A stretch of 64,000 nucleotides of DNA from Anaerolineae bacterium. Its GTDB lineage: Bacteria; Chloroflexota; Anaerolineae; Aggregatilineales; Phototrophicaceae. The notes under the pieces are model-generated. The model ran no database searches and was not told the origin of the DNA. It saw only the letters and a list, made by a program, of their open reading frames with translations. A program made the position numbers and the translations under genes. Below are positions 8,552 through 17,763 of the stretch, in pieces; the first letter of the stretch is position 1, and every line of letters begins with the position of its first letter. The DNA is taken from NCBI GenBank assembly GCA_022824365.1, contig JAJEAA010000006.1, positions 41,110 through 105,109 of the forward strand. The letters run 5' to 3'.

Positions 8552-9629
8552 TCTGCAGCTGTTCGCGTTCGGGCAGCGGCGGGAAAGGCGCTTGCGGCAA
8601 GGTCTGGTACCAGTAGGCGACCGAGGCGATGTCGTCTTGCAGCGGCAGGTAGCGGCGGTTGTAGCCCCAGCCCAGCGCTTGCATGGTCACGCGCAAATCG
8701 GCGTCGAAGCGGATGGGGTCCATGATATGCCAGCGATACATGCCCATGCGATGCTGCGACTTGTACGCGCCATCGGGGCGGATCACCTGGTGGAAGCCGG
8801 CGTAGGGCGTGGTGAAGGTGACGTAGCCTTCGTTGTGCCGCGGGCTGGGATCGAAGTTGTAGGAGCCGCAGAAGTAATCTTCGGTGCCGGTGCCGCAGAT
8901 GGTCGGATATTCATCGCCATCGAGGTAAAACTTCAACTCGCCCTCGCCCCACCAGCCATTGTTATTACTGCCCCAGGCGACGTATGTGCCGACGTAATGC
9001 CCACGCCCGCGGATGCCATCGACGATGGTGTAGACGTCTTTGTAGGGCAGGGGATTGACGCGGCGGAACTGGGCGTGGAAATAGGCGGCGTCCTCCGGCA
9101 CATCGGTCAGGGTGTAGTTCACCTGATAGTAGAGCGTCATGTCCTCTTCGGCGATATTGCTGATAGTCATGCGGCAGCGCTCGCGGAAGGGCATTTCCCA
9201 ATAAGAATTGAAGGCGCTGCCCGGATTGACGCAGATGGGCAAGGAGGTGACTTGGGCATATTCCCCCCAGCCGACAGCGAAGAAATCGCCGATTGGACAT
9301 TCAACCGATGGTTGTTCGCTGCCATCCCAGTAGATGCGCAGGATGCAATAACGCCAGATGCCGGTCGGCGTCATCCAGATTTGCTGGATCGCTCCCGGTC
9401 CAGCGATATCGGCCATGGTGAATGTTTCGCCGGCTTTGATGCGCACCGATGGCGATACCTTCCAGCCCTGCCCGAGGTCGCGGGCGGCTCCGCTGCCGGT
9501 ACCTTCCTTCGCCATGCCGCCGCGGCCCTTCGCCCCATCGAAGTTCTCGGCGCTTAGCGAGCGCGACTTCGCCGACGACAGCCGCGATAGATTGCCCAGG
9601 TGTAAGCCCAATCCGTTGAATCCGGTCAT
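8544..9629 (-). CDS. DUF2961/GH172-family protein
   Basis: A 361-aa protein with the hallmarks of DUF2961, now glycoside hydrolase family 172, whose studied members act on difructose dianhydride or alpha-D-arabinofuranosides. Visible motifs are AGPGAIQQIWMT near residue 80, LRIYWDGSEQPSVECPIGDFF, GEGELKFYLDGD and the conserved GTGTEDYFCGSY carrying a catalytic glutamate. The C-terminus has the beta-sandwich pattern expected. There is no signal peptide, so it appears cytoplasmic and would act on imported oligosaccharides. The ATG at 9629 has GGAG 7 nt upstream; an in-frame TTG at 9641 is less likely. True substrate unknown. Confidence 0.82.
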   Translation of the reverse strand: MTGFNGLGLHLGNLSRLSSAKSRSLSAENFDGAKGRGGMAKEGTGSGAARDLGQGWKVSPSVRIKAGETFTMADIAGPGAIQQIWMTPTGIWRYCILRIYWDGSEQPSVECPIGDFFAVGWGEYAQVTSLPICVNPGSAFNSYWEMPFRERCRMTISNIAEEDMTLYYQVNYTLTDVPEDAAYFHAQFRRVNPLPYKDVYTIVDGIRGRGHYVGTYVAWGSNNNGWWGEGELKFYLDGDEYPTICGTGTEDYFCGSYNFDPSPRHNEGYVTFTTPYAGFHQVIRPDGAYKSQHRMGMYRWHIMDPIRFDADLRVTMQALGWGYNRRYLPLQDDIASVAYWYQTLPQAPFPPLPEREQLQII

Positions 9630-9662
9630 TTGATTCTCCAATCGAAAGACAAATCGAGCATT

Positions 9663-10244
9663 CTATTGGCTGGGTGTAGCCGTAGGCGAGACAGCCGCGC
9701 CGGCGAGATTATCGAAGTGCAACTGGAAGACAGCGCAGACATCGGGATGCGAGCCGACATAGACATAGCTGATGGAATCGCCTTCGTAGGTGAAGTTGCC
9801 GGCGCTGGCGCAAGGCTCAATGGCGAAGGTCTGGGCGCTGGCCGCGTCTTCTTGCCCGCCCAGCATGCAATTGATAATCTCCTGATTGACGCGCGACTGG
9901 TTGAGCACCATCGCGCCGCCGATCTTGGGCGCGGTGATAGTGGAATCTTGCTCCCGGTAAAACTTGGCCGCCAGCGCGCCGCGATCCTGAAAGCACTGCA
10001 AGATCTGTTCGGCTTTGGCGACGACGGCGGTGAGGCCGACCTGCCCGCTCAAGAGAGACGCGCCGCCGACGGCGGCAAAAGCGCCGTCAAGGGTCGTATC
10101 GACATCGGAGGCGGTGTAAGCAGCGAGGTTCGGCAAGAGCCGCTGGGCGGAGGTCGCGTCATTGGGACTATTGCCGGTATCGCTGCAAGCGACAAGCAGC
10201 GGCAGAATAAGGCATGACAGCGCAATTGCATGGAACAGCTTCAA
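9663..10244 (-). CDS. Lipoprotein of unknown function
   Basis: A 193-aa protein starting with a textbook lipoprotein signal: KLFHAIALSCLILPLLVAC with lipobox LVAC. The best start is the TTG at 10244, preceded by GGAGAG; the frame stays open upstream to 10367 but those residues do not look like coding sequence. The mature part begins SDTGNSPND, has four further cysteines that could form two disulfides, and ends in an S/T/P-rich tail (SPTATPSQ). I recognise no domain. Presumably it is anchored on the outer face of the cytoplasmic membrane. It may be transcribed with the GH172-like gene 33 bp downstream. Confidence 0.7.
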   Translation of the reverse strand: MKLFHAIALSCLILPLLVACSDTGNSPNDATSAQRLLPNLAAYTASDVDTTLDGAFAAVGGASLLSGQVGLTAVVAKAEQILQCFQDRGALAAKFYREQDSTITAPKIGGAMVLNQSRVNQEIINCMLGGQEDAASAQTFAIEPCASAGNFTYEGDSISYVYVGSHPDVCAVFQLHFDNLAGAAVSPTATPSQ

Positions 10245-10461
10245 CGAGTCTCTCCGAAATGTCACTTGGGAACGTTGCGACACTCGCATTTTATCAGAAA
10301 GCAAAAAACGCGGTATGCGCCGCGCAGGGCAATCGACATTGACGACCTGTGCATGGCTCATTAGCATCCCTCGCTTTCGCGGATGATATACAATGTCGCC
10401 CCTACAACCATATCGCTGGTATTGCTAGACTTGCGCCATCCGAACAGACGAAGGGACGGAC

Positions 10462-11271
10462 ATGAAACTGCTGCGCTATCGCATCGGCGACCACGATCAT
10501 ATCGGCATCTTAATCGGCGACGAAATCATTCGCCTGGGCCTCCAAGACATGACCGAGCTGATGGGCGACGCCGCTTATGCCGAAACGGGCATACTCGATA
10601 CGCTGGCCGATGCGCGCATCCTGCCGCCGTTGATCCCGGGCAAGATCCTGGCGATTGGGCGGAATTACGCCGAGCATGCCCGCGAGCTCAATAACGAGGT
10701 GCCGACCGAGCCGCTGGTCTTTGCAGTCATGCCGAGCGCGGTCATCGGCGCTGACGATGTCATCGAATGGGAGGCGGATTTGACGGCGCAGGTCGATTGG
10801 GAGGGCGAGCTGGCTGTCATCATTGGCAAGACGGCGCGGAGAGTCTCGGAGGCGGAGGCGCTGGATTATGTCTTCGGTTATACGATCGCGAATGATGTCT
10901 CGGCGCGGGATTTGCAGACGCGGGACAAGCAGTGGGTGCGGGCCAAGGGACTGGACACCTTCTGCCCGCTGGGTCCCACAGTCGTCACGCGCGACGATAT
11001 CCCCGACCCGCAGAACTTGCGCATCGCCACGACGGTTGATGGGGTCGTCAAGCAGGATGGCTCGACCGCCGATATGATTTTCAGCGCGCGTCATTTGATC
11101 GCCTATCTCTCGCGGGCTTTCACGCTCAATCCGGGCGACATGATCCTGACCGGCACGCCCTCCGGCGTCGGCAAGGCGATGGATCCGCCCGAGTTTCTGG
11201 GCGAGGGCAGCGTAGTCAGTGTTGAGATCGAAGGCATCGGCAAATTGACGAATCGCTGCCGGGTGTTGTAG
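10462..11271 (+). CDS. Fumarylacetoacetate hydrolase-family enzyme
   Basis: A 269-aa FAH-fold enzyme. LAIGRNYAEHARE opens the catalytic domain. Metal ligands lie in DWEGELAVIIGK (near residue 115) and YTIANDVSARDLQ (near 143); TGTPSGVG is the conserved C-terminal loop. The family includes acylpyruvases, 2-keto-4-pentenoate hydratase-like enzymes, and 2-keto-3-deoxy sugar-acid hydrolases and dehydratases. The ManD-like gene 410 bp downstream makes a sugar-acid role attractive, but that is inference. AGGGAC precedes the ATG. Confidence 0.88.
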   Translation: MKLLRYRIGDHDHIGILIGDEIIRLGLQDMTELMGDAAYAETGILDTLADARILPPLIPGKILAIGRNYAEHARELNNEVPTEPLVFAVMPSAVIGADDVIEWEADLTAQVDWEGELAVIIGKTARRVSEAEALDYVFGYTIANDVSARDLQTRDKQWVRAKGLDTFCPLGPTVVTRDDIPDPQNLRIATTVDGVVKQDGSTADMIFSARHLIAYLSRAFTLNPGDMILTGTPSGVGKAMDPPEFLGEGSVVSVEIEGIGKLTNRCRVL

Positions 11272-11681
11272 AGGGCTCGCGACAGCCGGCGGGGCGATCT
11301 TTTGCACAGATTTGCGCGGATTGCGCAATGGAATACGCGGTCTGCGCCAAGCGGCAACGCCAGTGATGACAAGGGATCCCGGGCGCTTTGCGCTGGTATT
11401 GACATTTGCGCGCGGGAAAGTTCTTTTGCGCCAATCATGTCGCTGCCGCCCTGAGGACGAGAACTGACTGATAGCAAAAACGGAGCGAGAAAAACTTTTT
11501 TTTGGCCATCTGGCCATCTGGCAAGCGCGCGCATTTTCGATAAGAAGATAGGATTGAAAGCGCAGAATCATTGAAGAATGCCTCGCAGTGACAATCAGGA
11601 CTAGATCGATTAAAGCATGTTTTGTCGCGCGAAACAAGAATGAATGTTCTATAATTGGAAAATTCAAACGGAAGAAACAGA
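11272..11681 (+). other. Intergenic region, 410 bp, no gene seen
   Basis: No convincing coding frame on either strand. It holds a small tandem (GGCCATCT twice near 11504), an A/T-rich stretch with a run of eight T, and a TATAAT at 11650-11655 just before the ManD-like gene without a good -35. GGAAGA at 11671 is the ribosome-binding site of the next gene. Confidence 0.5.
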
Positions 11682-12887
11682 ATGCCTAAACCAATCACGA
11701 TTGAAGATGTCAGAGTCATCTTGACGCAGCCGGGCAAGTCGCGCTTGGCGATTGTCAAGGTCATCACATCGGAGCCGGGTCTCTACGGCTTGGGCTGCGC
11801 GACCTTCACGCAGAGAATTTTCGCTGTCGCGACCGCCATTGAGCGTCACCTCAAACCATTCCTGCTAGGTCGTGATGTCGACCGCATTGAAGAGATCTGG
11901 AATATGTCGATGGTGCATGGTTATTGGCGCAATGGTCCCGTGCTGAACAACGCCATCTCCGGCGTCGATCAAGCGCTGTGGGATATCAAGGGCAAGCGAG
12001 CGGGCATGCCGGTCTGTGATTTGCTCGGCGGAAAATCGCGGGGGGCGGCGCATGTTTATGTGCATGCTGATGGCGACAGCAAAGAAGAAGTCGCCGAAAA
12101 TGTAAAGGCTTATATGGCGCGGGGCTTCCGTTTCGTGCGCGTGCAGATGGGCGGCTACGGCGGGGCAGGCAGCCCGATGGTCAAACCCCGGAACGCTCCG
12201 GAGGGCGCTTATTACGATCCGCGCGATTATTGCCGGCGGATGCTGGATATGATCGCCTATGTGCGCGAGCAGGTGGGCGAAGCGGTCGAGTTGCTGCATG
12301 ATATTCACGAGCGGTTGGTCCCGATTCACGCTGTCGAATTCGCCAAAGATGTCGAGGAGTTCAAGCTCTTCTTCCTCGAAGACGCGCTGGCGCCGGAAGA
12401 TATCCATTGGTTCCGCATGATGCGGGGGCAATGCGCCACGCCGCTGGCCATGGGGGAGCTATTCAACAATCCGCATGAGTGGCAAATGCTGATTCAGGAG
12501 CGGCTGATCGATTTCATCCGCATGCACATCAGCCAGATGGGCGGGATCACGCCGGCGCGCAATGTCGCCATCTTCGCCGATATGTATGGCGTGCGCACCG
12601 CCTGGCACGGTCCCGGCGATACCTCGCCGGTGGGTCATGCGGCGAATTTGCAGCTTGATTTATGGCATCCCAACTTTGGCGTACAGGAGTGGTATCAGCC
12701 TTCCGAACTGGACTACGAGATCTTCCCCGGCTTGCCGATCATCGAGGATGGCTATCTGTATCCGAATGACCAGCCGGGCTTGGGCATCGATATTGATGAG
12801 GGGCTGGCGGCGAAGTACCCGCCCCGGGATATCGTCGAGGATTGGACGCAGACGCGCCTGCCCGATGGCAGTCCGACGCGGCCTTAA
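11682..12887 (+). CDS. Mandelate racemase/enolase-superfamily dehydratase, ManD/RspA type
   Basis: A 401-aa enolase-superfamily acid-sugar dehydratase. The N-terminal capping domain contains MVHGYWRNGPVLNNAISGVDQALWDIKGK. Barrel metal ligands are the Asp of LLHDIHER (near 207), the Glu of FFLEDAL (near 232) and the Glu of MGELFN (near 258); the catalytic His is in WHGPGDTSPVGHAAN (near 308). These match the ManD subgroup that dehydrates D-mannonate or D-gluconate, or its low-activity RspA-like relatives. Which one cannot be told by eye. The ATG at 11682 has GGAAGA upstream. A strong intrinsic terminator follows the stop. Confidence 0.87.
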   Translation: MPKPITIEDVRVILTQPGKSRLAIVKVITSEPGLYGLGCATFTQRIFAVATAIERHLKPFLLGRDVDRIEEIWNMSMVHGYWRNGPVLNNAISGVDQALWDIKGKRAGMPVCDLLGGKSRGAAHVYVHADGDSKEEVAENVKAYMARGFRFVRVQMGGYGGAGSPMVKPRNAPEGAYYDPRDYCRRMLDMIAYVREQVGEAVELLHDIHERLVPIHAVEFAKDVEEFKLFFLEDALAPEDIHWFRMMRGQCATPLAMGELFNNPHEWQMLIQERLIDFIRMHISQMGGITPARNVAIFADMYGVRTAWHGPGDTSPVGHAANLQLDLWHPNFGVQEWYQPSELDYEIFPGLPIIEDGYLYPNDQPGLGIDIDEGLAAKYPPRDIVEDWTQTRLPDGSPTRP

Positions 12888-12900
12888 CCCCCACCCCAAA

Positions 12901-12932
12901 CCCCTCCCCCAAGATGAGGGAGGGGCTTTTTT
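12901..12932 (+). terminator. Intrinsic terminator of the ManD-like gene
   Basis: CCCCTCCC (12901-12908) pairs with GGGAGGGG (12918-12925), followed by C and six T (12927-12932). The C/G-rich stem resembles other interspersed hairpins in this window. Confidence 0.8.
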
Positions 12933-12950
12933 CTTCGGCGAAGGAGCGTA

Positions 12951-13949
12951 TTAGCTCCCCTTCTCTCCTTGTGGGGGAAGGGGGATGGGGGACAGCACAT
13001 CCGCATTACACACATTCGTCGCCTCCCCTTCAAGCAGGTAGTCGATGATCAATTGCGCCGCTTCGACCGCGACGGTCACTTGCGCGTCCGAAGTGCTCGC
13101 GGCCAGGTGCGGCGTGTGTACAACATTGGGGAGATTGATGAGCGGATGGTCGGCGGGCGGCGGCTCCTGCTCGTAGACATCCAGGGCGGCGCCAGCGACC
13201 ACCCCGCTGCGCAGCGCCTGCGCCAGATCGTCAGAATTGATGAGCGCGCCCCGAGCCGCGTTGATGATGCGGACGCCCTCTTTCATTTGCGCGATAGCAT
13301 CCGCGTTGACCATGCCGCGCGTTTCGTCAGTGACCATGGCGTGGAAGGTCAGGAAGTCCGAGCGAGTGTAAACCTCGGCCAGGGACAGAAGCGGCACATG
13401 GATCGCCTCGGCGACTTCGGGCGGCAGGTAGGGATCATGAGCAATGACGCTCATCTCGAAAGCCCCCGCGCGTGTGGCGATGGCTTGACCGATGCGCCCC
13501 AAGCCGATGATGCCCAGCGTCTTGCCCTTTAGTTCGACGCCGGCGAAAAGTTTGCGATCCCAGCGGCCCTCCGCCAGCGATTGATGCCCTTGCGGGATAT
13601 GCCGCGACAGGGCGATCATCAGACCGAAGGTATGCTCGGCGGTGGAGATGGTATTGCCGCCGGGCGTGTTCATGACGACGATGCCGCGTTCAGTTGCCGC
13701 CGCCAGATCAACATTGTCGACGCCGACGCCGGCGCGGGCGATCGCTTTCAGCTGTGGCGCGTGCGCGATTAGCTCGGCATCGGCAGTGACGCCGCTGCGG
13801 ATGATCAGGGCATTGGCATCGGCGACGGCTGCGAGGAGGGCGGCGCGCTCAAGCTTGCCCGGCGCTGTTACGCGAATGCCGTCGCTCGCTTCGAGGATGT
13901 CGATAGCTTTCTGATGTACGTTATCGGGGACCAGCACATGAAAACTCAT
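12951..13949 (-). CDS. serA: D-3-phosphoglycerate dehydrogenase-like
   Basis: First step of phosphorylated serine synthesis: NAD-dependent oxidation of 3-phosphoglycerate. The 332-aa protein has ARAGVGVDNVDL, the Rossmann motif GLGRIGQA near residue 149, NAARGALIN with the catalytic Arg, DVYEQEPPP with the Glu and TPHLAAST with the His. It lacks the C-terminal ACT or intervening domain, so serine feedback through ACT is not expected. The last residues (SPIPLPPQGEKGS) are encoded by C/G-rich repeat-like DNA and may be an acquired tail. AAAGGG precedes the ATG. It lies 11 bp behind the aminotransferase gene, almost certainly as one operon. Confidence 0.88.
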   Translation of the reverse strand: MSFHVLVPDNVHQKAIDILEASDGIRVTAPGKLERAALLAAVADANALIIRSGVTADAELIAHAPQLKAIARAGVGVDNVDLAAATERGIVVMNTPGGNTISTAEHTFGLMIALSRHIPQGHQSLAEGRWDRKLFAGVELKGKTLGIIGLGRIGQAIATRAGAFEMSVIAHDPYLPPEVAEAIHVPLLSLAEVYTRSDFLTFHAMVTDETRGMVNADAIAQMKEGVRIINAARGALINSDDLAQALRSGVVAGAALDVYEQEPPPADHPLINLPNVVHTPHLAASTSDAQVTVAVEAAQLIIDYLLEGEATNVCNADVLSPIPLPPQGEKGS

Positions 13950-13960
13950 TTCGCGCCCTT

Positions 13961-15055
13961 TTACTTTGAACTTGCCATGAAGGCGTCAATGCCGGCGAGG
14001 ACTTCGCGCAGCATGTCTATCGTCACATCGCCCATGTGGGGCAGGCGGAAGGTCGCGCCTTTGATCTTCCCGTAGCCTTTGTCCATGGCGAAGCCGACTT
14101 CGGCGCGCATGAAGCGGTCAAGCGCGTTCACATCGATGCCGGGCTTATTCTCGACGGTGGTGACGGTATCGCTGCGGTAGCCTTCTTGGGCATACAAGCC
14201 GAAGCCGCGGTCCAGCGCCCATCGATGCGCCACATCGCGCATGGCTCGGTGACGCGCCCAACGCGCTTCAATGCCTTCGGCGAGAATGCTGTCCATCTGT
14301 CGGTCGGCAGCGTACATCAAGGCGATCGGCGGCGTTGACGGCGTATTGTTCTTGAGCAGCGATTTCTCCAACGTCAGGAAATCGAAATAGTAGCCGCGGT
14401 GAGGGATGGTCTGCGCGCGTTCCAGCAGGCGGTCGCTGACGGCGGCAAAAGCGACCCCGGGCGGCAGGGCGAAGGCTTTCTGGCTTGAGGTCAGGGCGAT
14501 ATCAATGCCCCATTCGTCAACGCGCAGTTCCGTGCCGAGGTAACCGCTGACGGTGTCCACGAAGTAGAAGGTGTCGGCATGTCGCTTGACGACCTCGCCA
14601 ATGGGGCCGATGGGATTGGTGACGCCGGTGCTGGTTTCGTTATGCACCGCGCAGACGGCATCGTAGCTCGCCTTGTCCAGCCCTTCGGCGACCATCTCCG
14701 CGCTATGCGCTTTTCCCCAATCGACCTGGATGCAATCGACTTGCTTGCCATTGGCGCGGCTGATCTGCGCCCAGCGCTCGCTGAAGGCGCCGCCGGTCAG
14801 GTGCAGCACTTTGCGGTCATCGCGTACGCCGCAGCGAATCGCGCCCTCCCACAAGCCGGAGCCGGATGAGCCGCTGATATAGACGCGGCTTTCGGTGAAG
14901 AAGCTGCGCTTGAGTTTGTCTTGCAGGCGGGCGAAGAGATCGGCAAATTCGCTTGTTCGGTGGCCGATCATCCATTGCGTCTGCGCTTCGAGGATTTCGC
15001 GGCGGACTTCTACAGGACCGGGCAGGAAGAGGCGGGTGTGGTCCGTTCGACTCAT
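13961..15055 (-). CDS. Class V aminotransferase, probable phosphoserine or serine-glyoxylate type
   Basis: A 364-aa PLP enzyme of the alanine/serine-glyoxylate aminotransferase group. FLPGPVEVRREI and GHRTSEF open the protein, SGSSGSGLWEGA binds cofactor phosphate, HNETSTGVTNP and FVDTVSGYLG hold ring-binding residues, and the Schiff-base lysine is in SSQKAFALPPG near residue 193. Coupling with SerA suggests it makes phosphoserine from phosphohydroxypyruvate, a role class V enzymes take in lineages without classical SerC; this is inferred from context. The ATG at 15055 is preceded by AAAGGCGA; another ATG at 15082 is possible. No SerB is adjacent. Confidence 0.85.
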   Translation of the reverse strand: MSRTDHTRLFLPGPVEVRREILEAQTQWMIGHRTSEFADLFARLQDKLKRSFFTESRVYISGSSGSGLWEGAIRCGVRDDRKVLHLTGGAFSERWAQISRANGKQVDCIQVDWGKAHSAEMVAEGLDKASYDAVCAVHNETSTGVTNPIGPIGEVVKRHADTFYFVDTVSGYLGTELRVDEWGIDIALTSSQKAFALPPGVAFAAVSDRLLERAQTIPHRGYYFDFLTLEKSLLKNNTPSTPPIALMYAADRQMDSILAEGIEARWARHRAMRDVAHRWALDRGFGLYAQEGYRSDTVTTVENKPGIDVNALDRFMRAEVGFAMDKGYGKIKGATFRLPHMGDVTIDMLREVLAGIDAFMASSK

Positions 15056-15159
15056 CTGGGTATCGCCTTTCGTTTTCGTCATAAATGGCGCCGATTTGCG
15101 GCTCGATTGTAGACCTGGCGCATAGCGCTGCACAGGGCGAAAACGCCGTTTTGCCATGC

Positions 15160-15187
15160 TTGCGACGGCTGCCAAACTTGTTATACA
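15160..15187 (+). promoter_or_regulatory. Putative promoter of the IolE-like operon
   Basis: TTGCGA (15160-15165), 16-nt spacer, TATACA (15182-15187) in the divergent region between the aminotransferase and IolE-like genes. Confidence 0.35.
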
Positions 15188-15234
15188 CTAGCGCGATAAC
15201 TGAATTTGAACCTGCGCGGACGGCGGAGGAAAAT

Positions 15235-16131
15235 ATGATACAAGTGGCGAATGCGCCCTGCTCCTGGGGCATTATCGAGAACATCAAAGGCGAGCGTTAT
15301 GATTACGCGCGCGTGCTGGATGAGATCGCCGTCAGCGGCTACGCCGGCACGGAGTTGGGCGATTGGGGCTTTATGCCGACGGACCCGGCTGAGTTGCGTG
15401 CGGAACTGGAAGCGCGCAAGCTGAAGCTGTTGGGCTCCTGGGTCAATGTCAATTTCCAAGACCTGGATCGACATCAGGAAAGCACCGAAGCTTGTGTGCG
15501 CACGGCAAAACTGCTGGCGGCAGTCGGCGGACCGGAGGCTCTGGTTGTGCTGGGACCGGATCCTTACACGGACCCCGTGCGCAGCCTGAATTCGGGGCGC
15601 ATCAGTCCCGCGATGAGCCTGGACGAAGAGGGCTGGCGCGTCTTCGCCGCAGGCACAGATCATGCCGCGCGGCGCGTCATGGACGAAACTGGATTGCGTT
15701 CCGTGCTGCATCATCACACCGGCACCTGGATCGAGACGCCGGCGGAAACCGAGCGCTTGTTGGATATGACCGACGCCGATATCGTCGGTCTTGTCTTCGA
15801 TACGGGTCACTGGGCTTTTGGCGGCGGCGATCCGCTCGAGGGCATTCGCCAACTCGCCGAGCGCATCTGGTATGTGCATTTCAAAGATCGCGATCCGGCG
15901 GTGCATGAGCAGTCGCGACTGCAGGAATGGAATGGTCCGCAATCGGTTGGCAAGGGCATCTTCCCCGAGCTGGGCAAAGGCGATGTTGATTTTCCCGGCG
16001 TCTTGGCTGAGTTGGAAAAGATCGGCTATGACAGTTGGATCGTCGTCGAGCAAGATGTGCTGCCGGGCATGGGCGCGCCGCTGGAATCGGCGCAGCGCAA
16101 CCGCGAGTATCTGCGCAGCATTGGCTTGTAG
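15235..16131 (+). CDS. Sugar phosphate isomerase/epimerase, IolE-like
   Basis: A 298-aa TIM-barrel protein of the AP-endonuclease-2 superfamily. The start [10 protein letters not shown] resembles inosose dehydratase IolE and its relatives. Metal-binding residues appear as [32 protein letters not shown] and the C-terminal [19 protein letters not shown] is the conserved metal/sugar loop. It probably dehydrates or isomerises an inosose or keto-sugar. The ATG at 15235 has an excellent GGAGGA 6 nt upstream, which excludes the longer frame. The dehydratase gene follows after 9 bp, so the two are likely co-transcribed. Confidence 0.82.
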   Translation: MIQVANAPCSWGIIENIKGERYDYARVLDEIAVSGYAGTELGDWGFMPTDPAELRAELEARKLKLLGSWVNVNFQDLDRHQESTEACVRTAKLLAAVGGPEALVVLGPDPYTDPVRSLNSGRISPAMSLDEEGWRVFAAGTDHAARRVMDETGLRSVLHHHTGTWIETPAETERLLDMTDADIVGLVFDTGHWAFGGGDPLEGIRQLAERIWYVHFKDRDPAVHEQSRLQEWNGPQSVGKGIFPELGKGDVDFPGVLAELEKIGYDSWIVVEQDVLPGMGAPLESAQRNREYLRSIGL

Positions 16132-16140
16132 GCGCTGACG

Positions 16141-17076
16141 ATGCCGCTGACGCTCGGAGATATCGTTCGCGCGCAGCAGCGCTTGAAGCCGCTTCTGCCG
16201 CCGTCCCCGCTTGAATCGGCGCCGTACCTGGGTGACGGCAAGACTTGGCTCAAGCTGGAAAACGCCAATAGGACCCATTCCTTCAAGATACGCGGCGCTC
16301 TGAACGCCATCCTGTCGCTGGAGGAAGGGGAGCGCGCGCCTGGCATTATCGCCGCGTCATCGGGCAACCATGCCGCTGCGGTCGCTTATGCCGCCCACAT
16401 GACCGGCGCATCGGCGCAGATCTTGATGCCGAAGACGACGCCCAAGAAGAAAGTCGACAACGTGCGGACTTATGGCGCGGAGGCGGTCCTCTTCGGCGAC
16501 AATTACGACGAAGCGGAAGCGGAGGCATTGCGCCGCGTCGCCGAGGGGCGCGCCTGGGTTTCGCCCTACAACGATCGCCATGTCATCGCTGGCGCCGGCG
16601 TCATCGGTCTGGAAATACTCGAGCAGTTGCCAAGTGTCCAGCGGGTGGTCGTGCCCGTTAGCGGCGGCGGATTGATCGCGGGGGTGGCCACGGCAATCAA
16701 GGAAGTGGGCGCCGACATTGAAGTCATTGGCGTGAATGCAGAATCCGCGCCGGCGATGTACAACGTATTTTGTGCTGAGGATCGCCCGCAAGTCTGGGAG
16801 ACGCTGGCGGAGGCTCTCTCCGGCGATATCGAGCCCGGCTCGATCACCGTGCCGATTTGCCGGCGATACGTCGATGACATCGTGCTTGTATCCGAGCGGC
16901 AGATCGCGGCGGCGATGCGCGCTATGTTAGCGGGCGGCTGGGTGGTCGAAGGCGGCGGCGCTGTTGGCGTCGCGGCGCTTCTGCACGATGTCATTCCCGC
17001 CGATGAGCGCGAGACGGCGGTGGTGGTCAGCGGCGGCAATGTCGATTTGGCGGCGCTGCGGGGACTGTTGTGTTGA
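16141..17076 (+). CDS. Threonine/serine dehydratase-like PLP enzyme
   Basis: A 311-aa fold-type II PLP enzyme. The Schiff-base lysine is in HSFKIRGA near residue 49, SSGNHAAAVAYAA binds substrate, and SGGGLIAG near 174 binds the cofactor phosphate; VVVSGGNVD is the terminal ring-N motif. There is no C-terminal regulatory ACT-like domain, so it resembles the short catabolic dehydratases or serine/threonine racemases rather than full-length IlvA. It would yield pyruvate or 2-oxobutyrate and ammonia. Next to the serine synthesis operon, though divergent from it. Confidence 0.85.
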   Translation: MPLTLGDIVRAQQRLKPLLPPSPLESAPYLGDGKTWLKLENANRTHSFKIRGALNAILSLEEGERAPGIIAASSGNHAAAVAYAAHMTGASAQILMPKTTPKKKVDNVRTYGAEAVLFGDNYDEAEAEALRRVAEGRAWVSPYNDRHVIAGAGVIGLEILEQLPSVQRVVVPVSGGGLIAGVATAIKEVGADIEVIGVNAESAPAMYNVFCAEDRPQVWETLAEALSGDIEPGSITVPICRRYVDDIVLVSERQIAAAMRAMLAGGWVVEGGGAVGVAALLHDVIPADERETAVVVSGGNVDLAALRGLLC

Positions 17077-17117
17077 GCCTGGCGCTTGATTACAATGGAA
17101 GCAGGCGAGAGTGACTG

Positions 17118-17426
17118 ATGAGCGACGCGATTGGAATTGACCTGCCGCTGAAGGCAATCCGCAAATACTGCGTTGGGCAGCCAATCCAGCGATTGTCATT
17201 GTTCGGCTCATTCTTGCATGGTGATGCCCACGTCGATAGCGATGTCGACCTGCTGGTGGAATATATGCCCGGCGCGCCTGTTGGCTTGCTGGCGATCGCC
17301 GGGCAGGAAATCGAGTTAAGCGAAATCGTGGGCAAACGCGTCGATTTGCGCACGGCTGAGGATCTCAGCCGCTACTTTCGTCAGGAAGTCGTTGAAAGCG
17401 CTCGTCTGATTTATGAAAAGGTGTAG
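17118..17426 (+). CDS. MNT-type nucleotidyltransferase (antitoxin-like)
   Basis: A 102-aa minimal nucleotidyltransferase. The signature GSFLHGDAHVDSDVDLL gives Gly30-Ser31 and metal-binding Asp42 and Asp44, then LLVEY. In MNT-HEPN pairs the MNT partner neutralises the HEPN RNase, in studied cases by AMPylating it. The gene overlaps the following HEPN frame by 14 bp, the usual arrangement. Because the HEPN gene here has a stop codon inside it, this antitoxin may now be without a working toxin. Confidence 0.85.
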   Translation: MSDAIGIDLPLKAIRKYCVGQPIQRLSLFGSFLHGDAHVDSDVDLLVEYMPGAPVGLLAIAGQEIELSEIVGKRVDLRTAEDLSRYFRQEVVESARLIYEKV

Positions 17427-17763
17427 GCGGAACGACCGCACGCGAATTCTTCACATGCTTGAAGCGGCTCAACATGCGAGTGAGTTTGCAGTCGGGCTGA
17501 TTCGTTCAACATTCGAACACGATACGTTGCGGCAGTATGCCTTGGCTCGGGCGGTCGAAGTCGTCGGAGAAGCGGCTAGCAATGTCACGGAAGAATTCTA
17601 GGCAAAGCACACTCAGGTTGCTTGGGCGAAGATAAAAGGAATGCGAATTCGCCTCGCTCACGCGTACTTTGACATTAATCTTGACGTGCTGTGGTACACT
17701 GTCACAGTTGAGTTTCCTGCGCTCGTTCAGCAGTTACAAGCAATCGTAGATGATCGCCCATGA
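17413..17763 (+). pseudogene. HEPN (HepT/DUF86) gene interrupted by an in-frame amber codon
   Basis: Reading from the ATG at 17413 gives 62 residues ending VVGEAASNVTEEF, then TAG at 17599-17601. The same frame then continues for 53 clearly homologous codons: AKHTQVAWAKIKGMRIRLAHAYF and on to LVQQLQAIVDDRP, stopping at 17761. Full-length HepT proteins read smoothly through this site, where a charged or polar residue normally stands, so one base change (from CAG or AAG, say) explains it. The RNase motif Rx4H is at R78/H83, after the stop, so the truncated product would be inactive. An internal ATG (M77) could restart translation. The final TGA overlaps the ankyrin gene's ATG. Confidence 0.85.

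Noticed and set aside
10510..11667. 385-codon open frame antisense to the FAH gene and across the intergenic gap
   Set aside because: No motif, and it spans a real gene plus an A/T-rich spacer.
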